Shown here: positions 1 through 8,207 of the stretch, piece by piece
Numbering within the stretch: position 1 is the stretch's first letter
Layout: each line of letters opens with the position of its first letter
Origin: Acetobacterium sp. KB-1
GTDB taxonomy: Bacteria; Bacillota; Clostridia; Eubacteriales; Eubacteriaceae
Direction of reading: 5' to 3'
NCBI RefSeq assembly: GCF_003260995.1
Contig: NZ_CP030040.1
Coordinates: 680,578 to 744,577, forward strand
DNA length: 64,000 bases
Translations under genes and position numbers: made by a program
The notes under the pieces: generated by a model
Database searches by the model: none
Told to the model about the DNA's origin: nothing
Seen by the model: only the letters and a program-made list of their open reading frames with translations

Positions 1-434
1 TCAGTGCACATGAACTGATTTCAATGATTCAGGAAAATATTGTTTCCGGGCGCATTCATCGCAAACTTAAAACACTGAATAAACCCAATATCCTGATTAT
101 TGATGAAGTTGGCTATGCGGCCATGGATGATGAAGTGGCTCATTACTTTTTTCAGATTGTTTCCAATCGCTATGAAAAAGGCTCAATCATTCTGACTTCC
201 AACAAGTCCTACGGTAGTTGGGGTGATGTGTTCGGAAATAATGTCGTTGCAACGGCGATCCTGGATCGACTGCTGCATCATTCCACAACGATCAATATCA
301 AAGGTGACAGCTATCGGATTAGGGAAAAGAAAAAGGCTGGCTTTTATGATGTCAGCCTATATGAAAACGAATCGAACGATGCTAATGGGTAATTTTTACC
401 GTTTATTTTGGGAAGTTTTAAAACGGTATTGACA
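1..434 (+). mobile_element. Right end of an IS21-type element, cut by the window edge
   Basis: The segment holds the end of an istB gene followed by about 40 bp of AT-rich sequence ending in TATTGACA at 434. Read inward from that end the sequence starts TGTCAATACCG, a TG...CA type terminus usual for IS21-family elements. The next base, 435, is the first base of a different IS21 element's istA gene, so the join is exact. I infer that this element inserted into the other one. Its left end, istA and target duplication would lie outside the window. Confidence 0.6.
3..392 (+). CDS. istB: IstB-like ATP-binding protein, partial (5' end outside window)
   Basis: About 129 C-terminal residues of an IstB/DnaC-like AAA+ ATPase, the helper protein that IS21-family transposases use for target selection. 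The Walker B region reads ILIIDEVGY, followed by the ILTSNKS sensor segment and a DRLLHH motif, all typical of IstB. The frame is open to the window edge; the first internal ATG (24) is mid-domain, so this is a truncated view rather than a short gene. It differs clearly from the second istB in this window (17321-18058), so it belongs to another element. Confidence 0.8.
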   Translation, partial: SAHELISMIQENIVSGRIHRKLKTLNKPNILIIDEVGYAAMDDEVAHYFFQIVSNRYEKGSIILTSNKSYGSWGDVFGNNVVATAILDRLLHHSTTINIKGDSYRIREKKKAGFYDVSLYENESNDANG

Positions 435-1865
435 GTATCTCGGCGAACGAAGCGTTTTGAGGGCCATTTCGCAGGCATTTTCAAGCCGTACCGCCGAATA
501 TTTTTTAGCCAGTTTCAGTACCGACTTTGACGGATTAAAAGCTCTTTCCGGGAGCCGGGTATTTTCGAAAATCAGCTGAATCACCGCCAAAGTTGAAGCA
601 CCGATGCTCTGTGCTTCTTTCATAAAACGTTCCTGATTCCATTCCGCCTGTTTAAAACTTTCAGGCAAATCTTCATCATGAGTCGACCAACCATCAATGG
701 TATAGTATGGGAAACGATGATGACTGGCAATCCGCTCATTGTGGCAATAAATCTCAATAAATGAATCACCGACACGTAAATCGGCTTTTTTACCCGCAAA
801 CTGATAAGGACAGGAATAATGATTCTTTTCAAAAACGATATGACAATCCGAATAGATTTTATTGTTGTAAAACCAGGTAACTGGCTCATAGGGATGCACC
901 GGTAATGGTCTCAAACAGGTGCGCTCAATGGTGTCGTGGATTTCAGTACGACTGCCTTGCCGTTTCTGGAAAGGCCGGTCATTAAACACTTTGAGAGCCG
1001 CCAGGACATCGACTCTCAAGTCGGCAAGGGTGTAGTAGACATTATTTCGAAGTTTGGCAATCACCGCCGTGGCGAGTTTACCAACGCTGCCTTCAACCGA
1101 AGCCTTTGCTTTTGGTTTTCGCACCGGGGCGGGCATAATAGCCGTGCAATAGTGATCACCCAAAGCTTCATAAGCTTCAGTGAGAATGATGTCACCTTCC
1201 CTGGGATGCGTAACAACACCCGTCTTGAGATTATCACAAACCGTGCGAACCGTTGAACCACCAAAGTATTCATACATGTGCACATGACAATTGAGCCAGG
1301 TATTTTGTTTCATATCTAAACATGGTTCAACATAGGTATACTGGCTGTAAGGCAAGGTGCCAACAAAGAGATAAACTTTTATCTCATCACCGGTCACCTG
1401 GTCAATCAGCTTTTGGGTTTTGCCACTCCAGTCAACTTCGGCGATCACACCCGGCTTATGGGTCAGATGATTGGTTAGCTTTTTACGCGCCACTTCATCG
1501 CGATAACCATTACAGAATTTCGTATAACCAACGTTGAGATGTGACGTGGCAGTGCATTGATCCCGATACTCTTGCCAGAGAATTTTGAGGGTGACGCCCA
1601 CTTTGGTCAACTCATTATGAACATAGTCATAATCCGGCAGCGCATAAACGGTTTCTTCAGCATGTTTATGCGGAAAGAACAGATGATAGACTTCGTCTGA
1701 AGACCGGTCTTTGATCTCATCATAAGAAAGATGCTGTTCTTCAGCAATACGGAAAACTTCATTAACAGAAGTTTTTGACATGTGTCGGCTGCGTGCGATT
1801 GATGATTGCGAAAGCCCATTAGCACGCAATTCCATAATGAGCTTCACGGCAATTTTTCTGGACAT
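396..1865 (-). pseudogene. istA: istA transposase, copy A, interrupted at its 3' end
   Basis: IS21 transposase with an N-terminal helix-turn-helix and an rve (DDE) catalytic domain (AEVDWSGKT, CDNLKTG, then KASVEGSVG carrying the Glu). Residues 1 to about 473 match the intact copy at 15757-17328. After SPRY the reading frame runs into the neighbouring IS21 terminus and ends with about 16 foreign residues, giving 489 aa instead of 523. istB is absent on this side, so the copy is unlikely to be autonomous. It could still be acted on by the second copy's proteins only if its other end survives. Confidence 0.85.
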
Positions 1866-2047
1866 ATTTATGTCCTCCTTTATAATGTATTAAGGAATAT
1901 TGGATATTTATTCCCTGATATACATTATAAGGCAGCAGTATCATTCCATGAATAGCCAGTATTGATTTGTGAATCGTCCACGGTATCAATGTGTGTGCTA
2001 CCGGTATCCAATTGAATATCGTTGGTATCATTACCGTGAAATATTCA
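435..2047 (-). mobile_element. IS21-type element, copy A (5' 1613 bp only)
   Basis: On the minus strand this matches the first 1613 bp of the complete element at 15575-18177, including the TGAATATTTCACGG terminus (here at 2047). It stops at base 435, inside istA, exactly where another IS21 end begins. The missing 990 bp would contain the istA tail, istB and the right inverted repeat. The two copies encode identical IstA residues over the shared part, pointing to recent transposition. Confidence 0.85.
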
Positions 2048-2157
2048 CTATCCGCTTTTAGTTGCTAATTGGTTACACATTAACACATTCTAATACCTTA
2101 ATCAAGAGAATAGTTTAGTTATTTTCTAATTATCTCGATAATCATAAAATAAAAGCA

Positions 2158-2190
2158 CAAAAATATCCAGTCTTAACAACTGGACATTTT
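2158..2190 (-). terminator. Intrinsic terminator after ohrR
   Basis: On the minus strand TGTCCAGT and ACTGGATA form a stem around a 7-nt loop, followed by a run of five T. It lies about 20 bp after the ohrR stop codon. Confidence 0.7.
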
Positions 2191-2209
2191 TATATACACA
2201 TTATAAATA

Positions 2210-2644
2210 TTACTTATTTTTGAGTATTTTGTATAGTAATCGATACAAAGTCATTGCTTCTTCTTCTGTGATTGGCAGACATTGCTTGATTTTCTCCGGA
2301 ATCTCACTGGCCGACTCTTTTAGTTTTGCTCCTTCCGGAGTCAGCTTAATGATAACATTGCGCTCATCATTCGAATCTCGATTTCGCTCAATCAAACCAG
2401 CTGATTCCAATCGTTTAAGTAACGGTGTTAATGTCCCTGAATCAAGATATAAATATTCTCCCAAGGTTTTAACATTGATCGTTTTGTGTTCCCACAAGAC
2501 CATCATGGCAATGTATTGGGTATAGGTCAAGCCTATTTCTTCTAAATAGGGTTTATAGCGTTTCACCACCTCTTTAGCGGTGGCGTATAGTGGAAAGCAC
2601 AATTGGTTTTCCAGTTTAAGTTGTTCATTATCCAAGTCAATCAC
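2210..2644 (-). CDS. ohrR: MarR-family organic-peroxide sensor OhrR
   Basis: 144-aa winged-helix repressor. The N-terminal segment LENQLCFPLYA carries Cys16 at the position of the redox-active cysteine of Bacillus subtilis OhrR, and the DNA-binding part reads LYLDSGTLTPLLKRLESAGLI, also typical of OhrR. Oxidation of this cysteine by organic hydroperoxides releases the protein from DNA in the known family members. The gene lies downstream of a glutathione-peroxidase-like gene on the same strand, 68 bp away. An OhrR-type half site sits at that gene's promoter, so it probably controls the pair. Confidence 0.85.
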   Translation of the reverse strand: MIDLDNEQLKLENQLCFPLYATAKEVVKRYKPYLEEIGLTYTQYIAMMVLWEHKTINVKTLGEYLYLDSGTLTPLLKRLESAGLIERNRDSNDERNVIIKLTPEGAKLKESASEIPEKIKQCLPITEEEAMTLYRLLYKILKNK

Positions 2645-2712
2645 TCCTTTGAAAAGTTAGTTAGTTCATTATACCTCACAATTTCATTGCAGGCAATTTT
2701 TCTAGTGAAAGA

Positions 2713-3189
2713 CTATTCTCCTAGCAATTTCTTAATGTCATTTTCAATTTTTTCAGGAGTGTCAGTTGGGGCAAATCGTTTAACCACATCTCCCTTTTTA
2801 TTAATTAAAAACTTAGTGAAATTCCATTTAATATTTGAACCCAGCATCCCACCTTTTTCCTTCTTTAGGTAGGTAAAAAGTGGATCAGCGTTTTCTCCAT
2901 TAACGTCTATTTTGTGAAAAATTTTAAATGTTACGCCAAAACGTGTTTCGCAAAAACTTTTTATTTCACCATCGGTACCTGGAGCCTGGTTTGCAAATTG
3001 ATTACAAGGAAAATCAAGAATTTCAAAACCTTGTTCCTTATATTTATCATAAAGATCCTGGAGGCCCTCATATTGCGGAGTAAGACCGCATCCCGTGGCT
3101 GTATTCACGATCAACAAAACTTTACCTTTATAATCTTTCATTGATACATCCACACCAGTGGTGTCTTTTACTGTAAAATCATATATCAT
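2713..3189 (-). CDS. Glutathione-peroxidase-family thiol peroxidase
   Basis: 158-aa thioredoxin-fold peroxidase of the bacterial GPx (BsaA/Gpx) family, the usual length. The peroxidatic residue is Cys34 in TATGCGLTPQY, not selenocysteine. The family motifs FPCNQFANQAPG and KWNFTKFL supply the Gln, Trp and Asn of the active site. Clostridia usually lack glutathione, so thioredoxin is the likely reductant (inference). AAGGAGA lies 7 bp before the ATG. Its regulator is probably the adjacent OhrR. Confidence 0.9.
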   Translation of the reverse strand: MIYDFTVKDTTGVDVSMKDYKGKVLLIVNTATGCGLTPQYEGLQDLYDKYKEQGFEILDFPCNQFANQAPGTDGEIKSFCETRFGVTFKIFHKIDVNGENADPLFTYLKKEKGGMLGSNIKWNFTKFLINKKGDVVKRFAPTDTPEKIENDIKKLLGE

Positions 3190-3208
3190 ATCATTTCTCC
3201 TTTGCGTT

Positions 3209-3254
3209 ATTTAATTGTACGCTATTATTATACCGCGCAATTTAAAACCGTCAA
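3209..3254 (-). promoter_or_regulatory. Promoter of the peroxidase gene with possible OhrR half site
   Basis: On the minus strand TTGACG (3254-3249) and TATAAT (3232-3227) are separated by 16 bp. Just downstream of the -10 lies TACAATTAAAT (3219-3209), close to one arm of the known OhrR operator (TACAATT-AATTGTA). An operator there would block transcription start. Confidence 0.6.
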
Positions 3255-3280
3255 GAGTTTTCGAAGTTTCTTAAATATTA

Positions 3281-3997
3281 TTAATTTTCTACTACTTTAA
3301 GTGATTTCACTGCCAAAAATAAGGAAATACCAAGAAAAGCGCTTAATACCATCACACTAATAAGCCAATCTCGATTGTTTCCAAGAAGCCCACTGCGAAG
3401 TCCATTAAGTAACCACTGATAGGGATTCACTAAAACGATCGTTTTGACCCAAGCTGGCGTAGCATCCAACGAATAGAAAGCGTCACTACCTAGCAACAAG
3501 GGCATCGTAATTAGATTAGAGACAATACTAGTTTGCGCATCAGTTTTACATAGCCCGGAGACAAAGAAACTTAGAAAAATATACCCAATTGCACCTAACA
3601 TGCAGATTATCCCCATCTTTATCACATTGAGAATTCTTAGGTCAAGATGAAAGAAGGCGGTACCAACAAACAAAACCAGCATCGCGCAGATCATTAAAAC
3701 CAGCGTCCAGGCTCCTGAAACACTGATGACATAACGGGATAAGGGCATAGGTGTTACTTTCAATAATTGATAAACACCTCGTCTTCTTTGGCTAAGCAGT
3801 GAAAACACCGTAGTAGTAAAAGAGTAAAATAAAATACCCATCGCCATCATACCGGTTGTGATTCTAATAGAATAGTCGATGTTACCGACGAGTGAACCTA
3901 ATATAAGCATTCCACCAATTGGCAAAAGAATAGACCAAAACAGTAAAAACGGTTCACGTGCTGCAGATTTGAGCGAAAGGTTGAAGATTGTATTCAT
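3281..3997 (-). CDS. ABC-2 type transporter permease
   Basis: 238-aa polytopic membrane protein with about six hydrophobic segments and the layout of ABC-2 family exporter permeases. The middle is typical of the family, with a conserved LSQRRRGVYQLLKVTPMPLSRY loop after the second helix and a GSDAFYSLDATPAWV segment before the last helices. It lies 10 bp downstream of the ATPase gene and is the last gene of the padR-ABC unit. The substrate cannot be read from the sequence; small hydrophobic drugs or peptides are common for this class. Confidence 0.85.
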   Translation of the reverse strand: MNTIFNLSLKSAAREPFLLFWSILLPIGGMLILGSLVGNIDYSIRITTGMMAMGILFYSFTTTVFSLLSQRRRGVYQLLKVTPMPLSRYVISVSGAWTLVLMICAMLVLFVGTAFFHLDLRILNVIKMGIICMLGAIGYIFLSFFVSGLCKTDAQTSIVSNLITMPLLLGSDAFYSLDATPAWVKTIVLVNPYQWLLNGLRSGLLGNNRDWLISVMVLSAFLGISLFLAVKSLKVVEN

Positions 3998-4007
3998 TTT
4001 TTTCTCC

Positions 4008-4709
4008 TTAATTCTTTTCAGTAAGTTTTAAATAAAGCATTTCCAAATTATTAACCTGGTGTTTTTTGATCAACTCTTCTGGCTTTCCCTGATCCATTAT
4101 TTTTCCATGGTTCATAAAAATCAGACGATCCGCTAATTTTTCCACTTCCTCCATATCATGAGAAGAAAAAAGCACAGATTGGTTATTCTTTGCCAAGCCA
4201 TGAATCATTTCCTTTATTTCGTACCGTGAGCGGGGATCCAACCCGGCAGTCGGTTCATCCAAAACGATCAATTCAGGGTGATGAACTGTAGTAACACCGA
4301 TGGCCAGCCTTTTCTGTTGACCGATGGAGAGCTTAACTGCCGGGGTTTTTCCAGTATCCTCTAAATGACAGTCAACCAGTTTATTTTTCATTTCCTCATC
4401 ACTCAGATTAGTGTGATACAAAGCTCCGAATAGTCTGAGGTTTTCCTCTGCAGAGTATCCCTCAAAAAAAGGGGTGCTTTGAAGTTGGGTGCCAATATAC
4501 GCTTTATAATCATCTCGCCAATAAGATATTGAACCTGCATCAGGTGGTAATATACCCAGCAACATGGCGATTGTAGTTGATTTCCCCACCCCATTGGGGC
4601 CAACCAGAGCTAAAATTTCACCTTGCTTGATTTCGAAATCAATTCCCTGAATAACCTTTTTGCTTTTAAAACTTTTAAACAATTTTTTTCCTTCAATCAA
4701 ATTCATCAT
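4008..4709 (-). CDS. ABC transporter ATP-binding protein
   Basis: 233-aa nucleotide-binding domain with Walker A GPNGVGKST, signature LSIGQQKRLAIG, Walker B LIVLDEP and the switch histidine in SSHDMEEVE. It pairs with the ABC-2 permease immediately downstream and would power export. AAGGAGAG precedes two adjacent ATG codons (MMNL). An 18-bp palindrome matching the one in front of padR lies 22 bp upstream of the start, so the gene appears to be controlled by PadR. Confidence 0.9.
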   Translation of the reverse strand: MMNLIEGKKLFKSFKSKKVIQGIDFEIKQGEILALVGPNGVGKSTTIAMLLGILPPDAGSISYWRDDYKAYIGTQLQSTPFFEGYSAEENLRLFGALYHTNLSDEEMKNKLVDCHLEDTGKTPAVKLSIGQQKRLAIGVTTVHHPELIVLDEPTAGLDPRSRYEIKEMIHGLAKNNQSVLFSSHDMEEVEKLADRLIFMNHGKIMDQGKPEELIKKHQVNNLEMLYLKLTEKN

Positions 4710-4730
4710 TCTCTCCTTACTTAACTTTGT

Positions 4731-4748
4731 ATACTCTCTATTGAGTAT
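4731..4748. promoter_or_regulatory. Probable PadR operator in front of the ABC genes
   Basis: ATACTCTCTATTGAGTAT: perfect 6-bp inverted arms (ATACTC/GAGTAT) around 6 bp. The same arms and spacing occur at 5351-5368 before padR, which strongly suggests one regulator binds both. Confidence 0.7.
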
Positions 4749-4759
4749 GCGGCTATTTT

Positions 4760-4784
4760 TTTCTCCCTCTACATGAGGGAGAAA
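4760..4784. other. Hairpin between padR and the ABC ATPase gene
   Basis: TTTCTCCCTC and GAGGGAGAAA form a perfect 10-bp stem with a 5-nt loop. On the minus strand it is followed by A rather than T residues, so it is not a standard intrinsic terminator for padR; it may stabilise or separate the two messages. Confidence 0.45.
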
Positions 4785-4787
4785 TTT

Positions 4788-5336
4788 TTACTTGTTTATT
4801 TCCTGGGCTTCCAGTAATTTTATGGCATTTTCAACAAAAGATCTTTGTTGGTTGACAATCGCATACATATTGTCAAAGATCAGTTTCGTCATTGGGGGTA
4901 TATTCTGATGCATGGCGATATTTTTGAGACGGTACCCACTCTCAAGTGCATCATATTCTTTTTTCAACGCGACTAATTGATTATTAAGTGCTGCCAAAGC
5001 TTTTTCGCGGGGTATTTTTTCAATGAACGACAAACCGGAGTAGATGGTTGATGGATAACTAACGGATGAGTTCTCCAAAGTGTTTTCCACCAATTGGGCT
5101 AAATGTTCTCTTCCCGTTACGGTTATTTTGTAAATCGCCTTTTGCCGATGTCCAGTTTGTTCAATGCTTTCAACAGCGACCAGCCCTTCCTTTTCCATTT
5201 TCTTTAAAGCGTGATAAATGGAGCCAATAAGCACACCACCCCAACGTTCTGCATCAGATATTCGCAGCATCTGCTGAATATCATAGCCAGACATCGGTTG
5301 TACATCAAGTAGTCCCAAAACAAGCACGCGTGTCAA
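4788..5336 (-). CDS. PadR-family transcriptional regulator
   Basis: Winged-helix repressor of the PadR family. The N-terminal LGLLDVQPMSGYDIQQML, then GSIYHALKKMEKEGLV, form the DNA-binding domain; a helical C-terminal dimerisation part follows (PadR subfamily 2, vir/C type). The frame is open to a GTG at 5345, but that codon overlaps the AGGAGG ribosome binding site. The TTG at 5336, 8 bp after AGGAGG, is the better start (a GTG at 5327 is also possible). It is transcribed ahead of the ABC exporter and likely represses both units, being released by a ligand that the exporter removes (inference). Confidence 0.85.
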   Translation of the reverse strand: MTRVLVLGLLDVQPMSGYDIQQMLRISDAERWGGVLIGSIYHALKKMEKEGLVAVESIEQTGHRQKAIYKITVTGREHLAQLVENTLENSSVSYPSTIYSGLSFIEKIPREKALAALNNQLVALKKEYDALESGYRLKNIAMHQNIPPMTKLIFDNMYAIVNQQRSFVENAIKLLEAQEINK

Positions 5337-5350
5337 TTCGTACACCTCCT

Positions 5351-5395
5351 ATACTCTATGTTGAGTATTTTACATTGATTGTATTGTCTTGTCAA
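5351..5395 (-). promoter_or_regulatory. padR promoter with overlapping operator
   Basis: On the minus strand TTGACA (5395-5390), 17 bp, TAAAAT (5372-5367). The palindrome ATACTC-N6-GAGTAT (5351-5368) overlaps the downstream edge of the -10, as expected for autorepression. Confidence 0.75.
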
Positions 5396-5402
5396 GTCCT
5401 GA

Positions 5403-6689
5403 TTAATTATTCTCTAAATTATTAGTAACACTACGGATATTGTGCAGACTGTTTTTAATTTCCGCTTTAGAACAGACATGGACGCTGCGTGGAAGGTAAT
5501 TAAAAAACTCTCTAAAAATAGTCACTATTCCTATTTCATTGATGATGAGTTTCAGAATACTCTTGTTCCTCTCATTAATCAGAATAAATTCGACCTGTTC
5601 ATCATTGACCAGATAACGGATGCTTAGATTTCCAGCACCAGAAATCAGGCCATTTCTCAGCACAAAATAATCAGAAAAGTTGGCACCGCCTTTTTCCTGA
5701 AATTTGAATTGATTAACGCTGTCATCTTTATTACCTTGCTTGAGCGTTTTGTCAAGGAGATGTTCTAGCTGATCAAAAGCGATGTATTTCTCTGTAGTAT
5801 TATTTTTTTTAATTTTCTCAAAGGAAGGCAACAGGCAATCTGTCCACTCCAACAATTCTTTTTTAGCAAACGATGTACATTTACTGAGAATGAATCGAGC
5901 TTTTCTTCGGTAATAATCAATTATTTCCAGGTCTTCATAAATGATGGCACTTTCGAAATCCCGATCAATGGTAATCACCTGTTTAGACGTGATAAAATAA
6001 TTAGGAACAATAATGCTGATATCATCATAAATTTTAGTTCCGGAATAAAAATAATAAGGCTCATAATCAATGTTTTCAAGGCTTTTTAATATAAGAACCC
6101 TTTTTAAAATATCAAGATTATTACCAAGATTCTTTTTATTAACTAAAGGAATGATATTTTGTACTTGTCCGCCTTTATTTTGCCTACTTGCGCGTATGAT
6201 CAATTCATAGAGAAAATAATGTTTAAAATTTATCGACATAATCACATTGCCATCTGTTCGTCTTTCCATTTCTTCCATAAAACAGCTGCGGATGATTCCT
6301 TCAATTTTTAGCTGTCCCTTGATAATCCGAGCTTTTTCAGAAGTTAGTTGGTTCTTTACCAGAAACTCCTCCGATTCTATCCAGCTTTTTTCCTGAATAA
6401 TCTGATTATTGATTTCACTGTATAGAGAAAAAATATCATGACTGTTTATCATATTTTCATGATCATCATATTCTTTCTCATAGAGTGCGTATAACTGCTT
6501 TTTTTTATCCTTGTTTAAGTTTAGAGCGATCATTATCTTTCGAAGGTCTTCTAAATTTAGTTTTCGCCTTCCGGATAAAAAATGCTGAAATGTTGAGCGA
6601 TCTACACCAATCTCTTTAGCAAGTGAAAAATTAGTCACATTCTTTTCTTTAATCAGATCTCGTAACAAAGTACCGATTTCCTGGCTCAT
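5403..6689 (-). CDS. XRE-family HTH protein of unknown function
   Basis: 428 aa. The first 60 residues form a lambda-repressor-like helix-turn-helix (FSLAKEIGVDRSTFQHFLSGRRKLNLEDL). The remaining 370 residues contain no motif I recognise. I see no membrane segment or enzyme signature; the part near 195-300 is rich in Tyr, Ile and Asp. The frame is open to an ATG at 6707, but GAGAGGG lies 6 bp before the ATG at 6689, which I prefer. It stands alone between padR and a GGDEF gene. Its long C-terminal part suggests a ligand- or protein-sensing regulator. Confidence 0.75.
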   Translation of the reverse strand: MSQEIGTLLRDLIKEKNVTNFSLAKEIGVDRSTFQHFLSGRRKLNLEDLRKIMIALNLNKDKKKQLYALYEKEYDDHENMINSHDIFSLYSEINNQIIQEKSWIESEEFLVKNQLTSEKARIIKGQLKIEGIIRSCFMEEMERRTDGNVIMSINFKHYFLYELIIRASRQNKGGQVQNIIPLVNKKNLGNNLDILKRVLILKSLENIDYEPYYFYSGTKIYDDISIIVPNYFITSKQVITIDRDFESAIIYEDLEIIDYYRRKARFILSKCTSFAKKELLEWTDCLLPSFEKIKKNNTTEKYIAFDQLEHLLDKTLKQGNKDDSVNQFKFQEKGGANFSDYFVLRNGLISGAGNLSIRYLVNDEQVEFILINERNKSILKLIINEIGIVTIFREFFNYLPRSVHVCSKAEIKNSLHNIRSVTNNLENN

Positions 6690-6897
6690 ATTATCCCTCT
6701 CTAACATTTCAGAGTTTTTTCGCGATCTATCAAAGTATCAAAGGACTAAATCATTTATTGTTATTCTTATAGCAAATCTTGTCCTTGTACCATTTTTAAT
6801 GAGTTGCTACTATTTTAACCTAGCGATTTAAAATAATCAATATCAGCAATCAATAATCATGTTTATTTCATTACTTCAATGACTGTATCTTTTTTTT

Positions 6898-6938
6898 GCA
6901 AAAAAAGCGCGCATCAGCCAAGGGGGCGGCGCGCGCAG
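6898..6938 (-). terminator. Intrinsic terminator of the PAS-GGDEF gene
   Basis: On the minus strand GCGCGC arms enclose a 16-18 nt loop and are followed by eight T. The GC-rich stem stands out in AT-rich intergenic DNA. Confidence 0.7.
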
Positions 6939-7004
6939 TTGTGATTTAATCTTATTAACAGCATATTGCTTTATTCATTTTATCTTGACAGAACATCAAC
7001 TTAG

Positions 7005-7997
7005 TTAAATATAATCTATCGATTTTTGTCTTTCCAGTTGTCTTTGTGCGGTTTTTATTACATCTTCAATATTGTCGATCTCATCATACTTAGTATAAAA
7101 TCCAAAGGAAACCGATAATTTTATGGATTGAACTTTAACCTCATCCATATTCTTTTTAAATCGTTCTAACGCTCGTTCAACCTTAGCACCTTCAGTTCGT
7201 GGCATCAATACAACAAATTCATCACCTTCGTAACGGGCAACAACATCATCTCCCCGAACACCGTATTTAAGCACCTGAACCGCTTTTCTCATTAGAATAT
7301 CGCCTACTGCGTGACCATACTCATTATTGACTTTGGACATCCCATTAATGTTCATAAAAATGATTGATAGTGGGTAATACTGATTATTATCCATTCGCTC
7401 AAGTTCTTTTTCATAGAATCTACGATTGTATACGCCAGTTAGTTGGTCATAAAAAGAAAGTGATTCCATATCCTGATCCAGACTATTTTTTTCATTTAGC
7501 ATATCTTTTATGAAATTCTTGTTTTCTGTCACATCCTGAATAAAACAAACAATACCGATAATCTCACCATTGCTCTTTTTGATTGGAGCCCAATGATTTT
7601 TCCCCATAACTACACTTTCATTTTCACCCACGTATTCTTCAAGAGATGAAAATTGTTCACCTGCCAGAACCCGATCAAAAAAAGCCTTTAAATTCTCACG
7701 TTCTTCAGAGTTATCGATGATGTCTAAAATTCTTGTGCCAATGGTGATGTCAGCCCCCCATTGTTCCTTCGCCATTGCTTTATGTCGATTATTGAAACTC
7801 AAGTATCGGTATTCCCGATCCAGTCCAAACACCAGAAAATCATGAGTGGTTTCGAGAATGGTCTTCAGCAGACTATTTGCCAGCTCCAACTTTTCAGTCA
7901 AAGCTAGCACAGCCTCTTCAAATGATTGTTCTTCAAGCTTTTTTCGATTATCTTCATTCATTGTATCAATATTAACTACGCTCATATTTTTACTCAC
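7005..7997 (-). CDS. PAS-GGDEF protein, metal site altered
   Basis: 330 aa with no membrane segment: a short coiled N-terminus, a PAS domain (about 38-160), and a GGDEF domain (about 180-330). The signature is EGDEF preceded by an RGDD inhibitory-site motif (RxxD, five residues upstream). The usual Asp that binds Mg in the first metal motif (as in PleD, DID) is Asn here (FMNINGMSKVNNEYGH). Diguanylate cyclase activity may therefore be weak or lost, and the protein could act as a GTP or c-di-GMP sensor. It starts at GTG 7997, about 10 bp after GGAGG. Confidence 0.8.
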   Translation of the reverse strand: MSKNMSVVNIDTMNEDNRKKLEEQSFEEAVLALTEKLELANSLLKTILETTHDFLVFGLDREYRYLSFNNRHKAMAKEQWGADITIGTRILDIIDNSEERENLKAFFDRVLAGEQFSSLEEYVGENESVVMGKNHWAPIKKSNGEIIGIVCFIQDVTENKNFIKDMLNEKNSLDQDMESLSFYDQLTGVYNRRFYEKELERMDNNQYYPLSIIFMNINGMSKVNNEYGHAVGDILMRKAVQVLKYGVRGDDVVARYEGDEFVVLMPRTEGAKVERALERFKKNMDEVKVQSIKLSVSFGFYTKYDEIDNIEDVIKTAQRQLERQKSIDYI

Positions 7998-8207
7998 TAA
8001 GCCTCAACCTCCAAAATTATTTTAATCTTAGATTCAATCAATTTGTATCCCGACTAAGCAGGGTACACTTTATAATTGTAACATTTCCATGTATCAGATT
8101 CTACTTTTTTCTGTTATATTTTATTAATCTTTTACCAGTAAAAATTCTGTCTGGCGGATTTGAGGTATCTCGATCTTAGAAATATGCAAAAATTCGCGAC
8201 GCTCAGT

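Noticed and set aside
4760-4784. Hairpin considered as padR terminator
   Set aside because: No T run on the minus strand; kept only as a hairpin.
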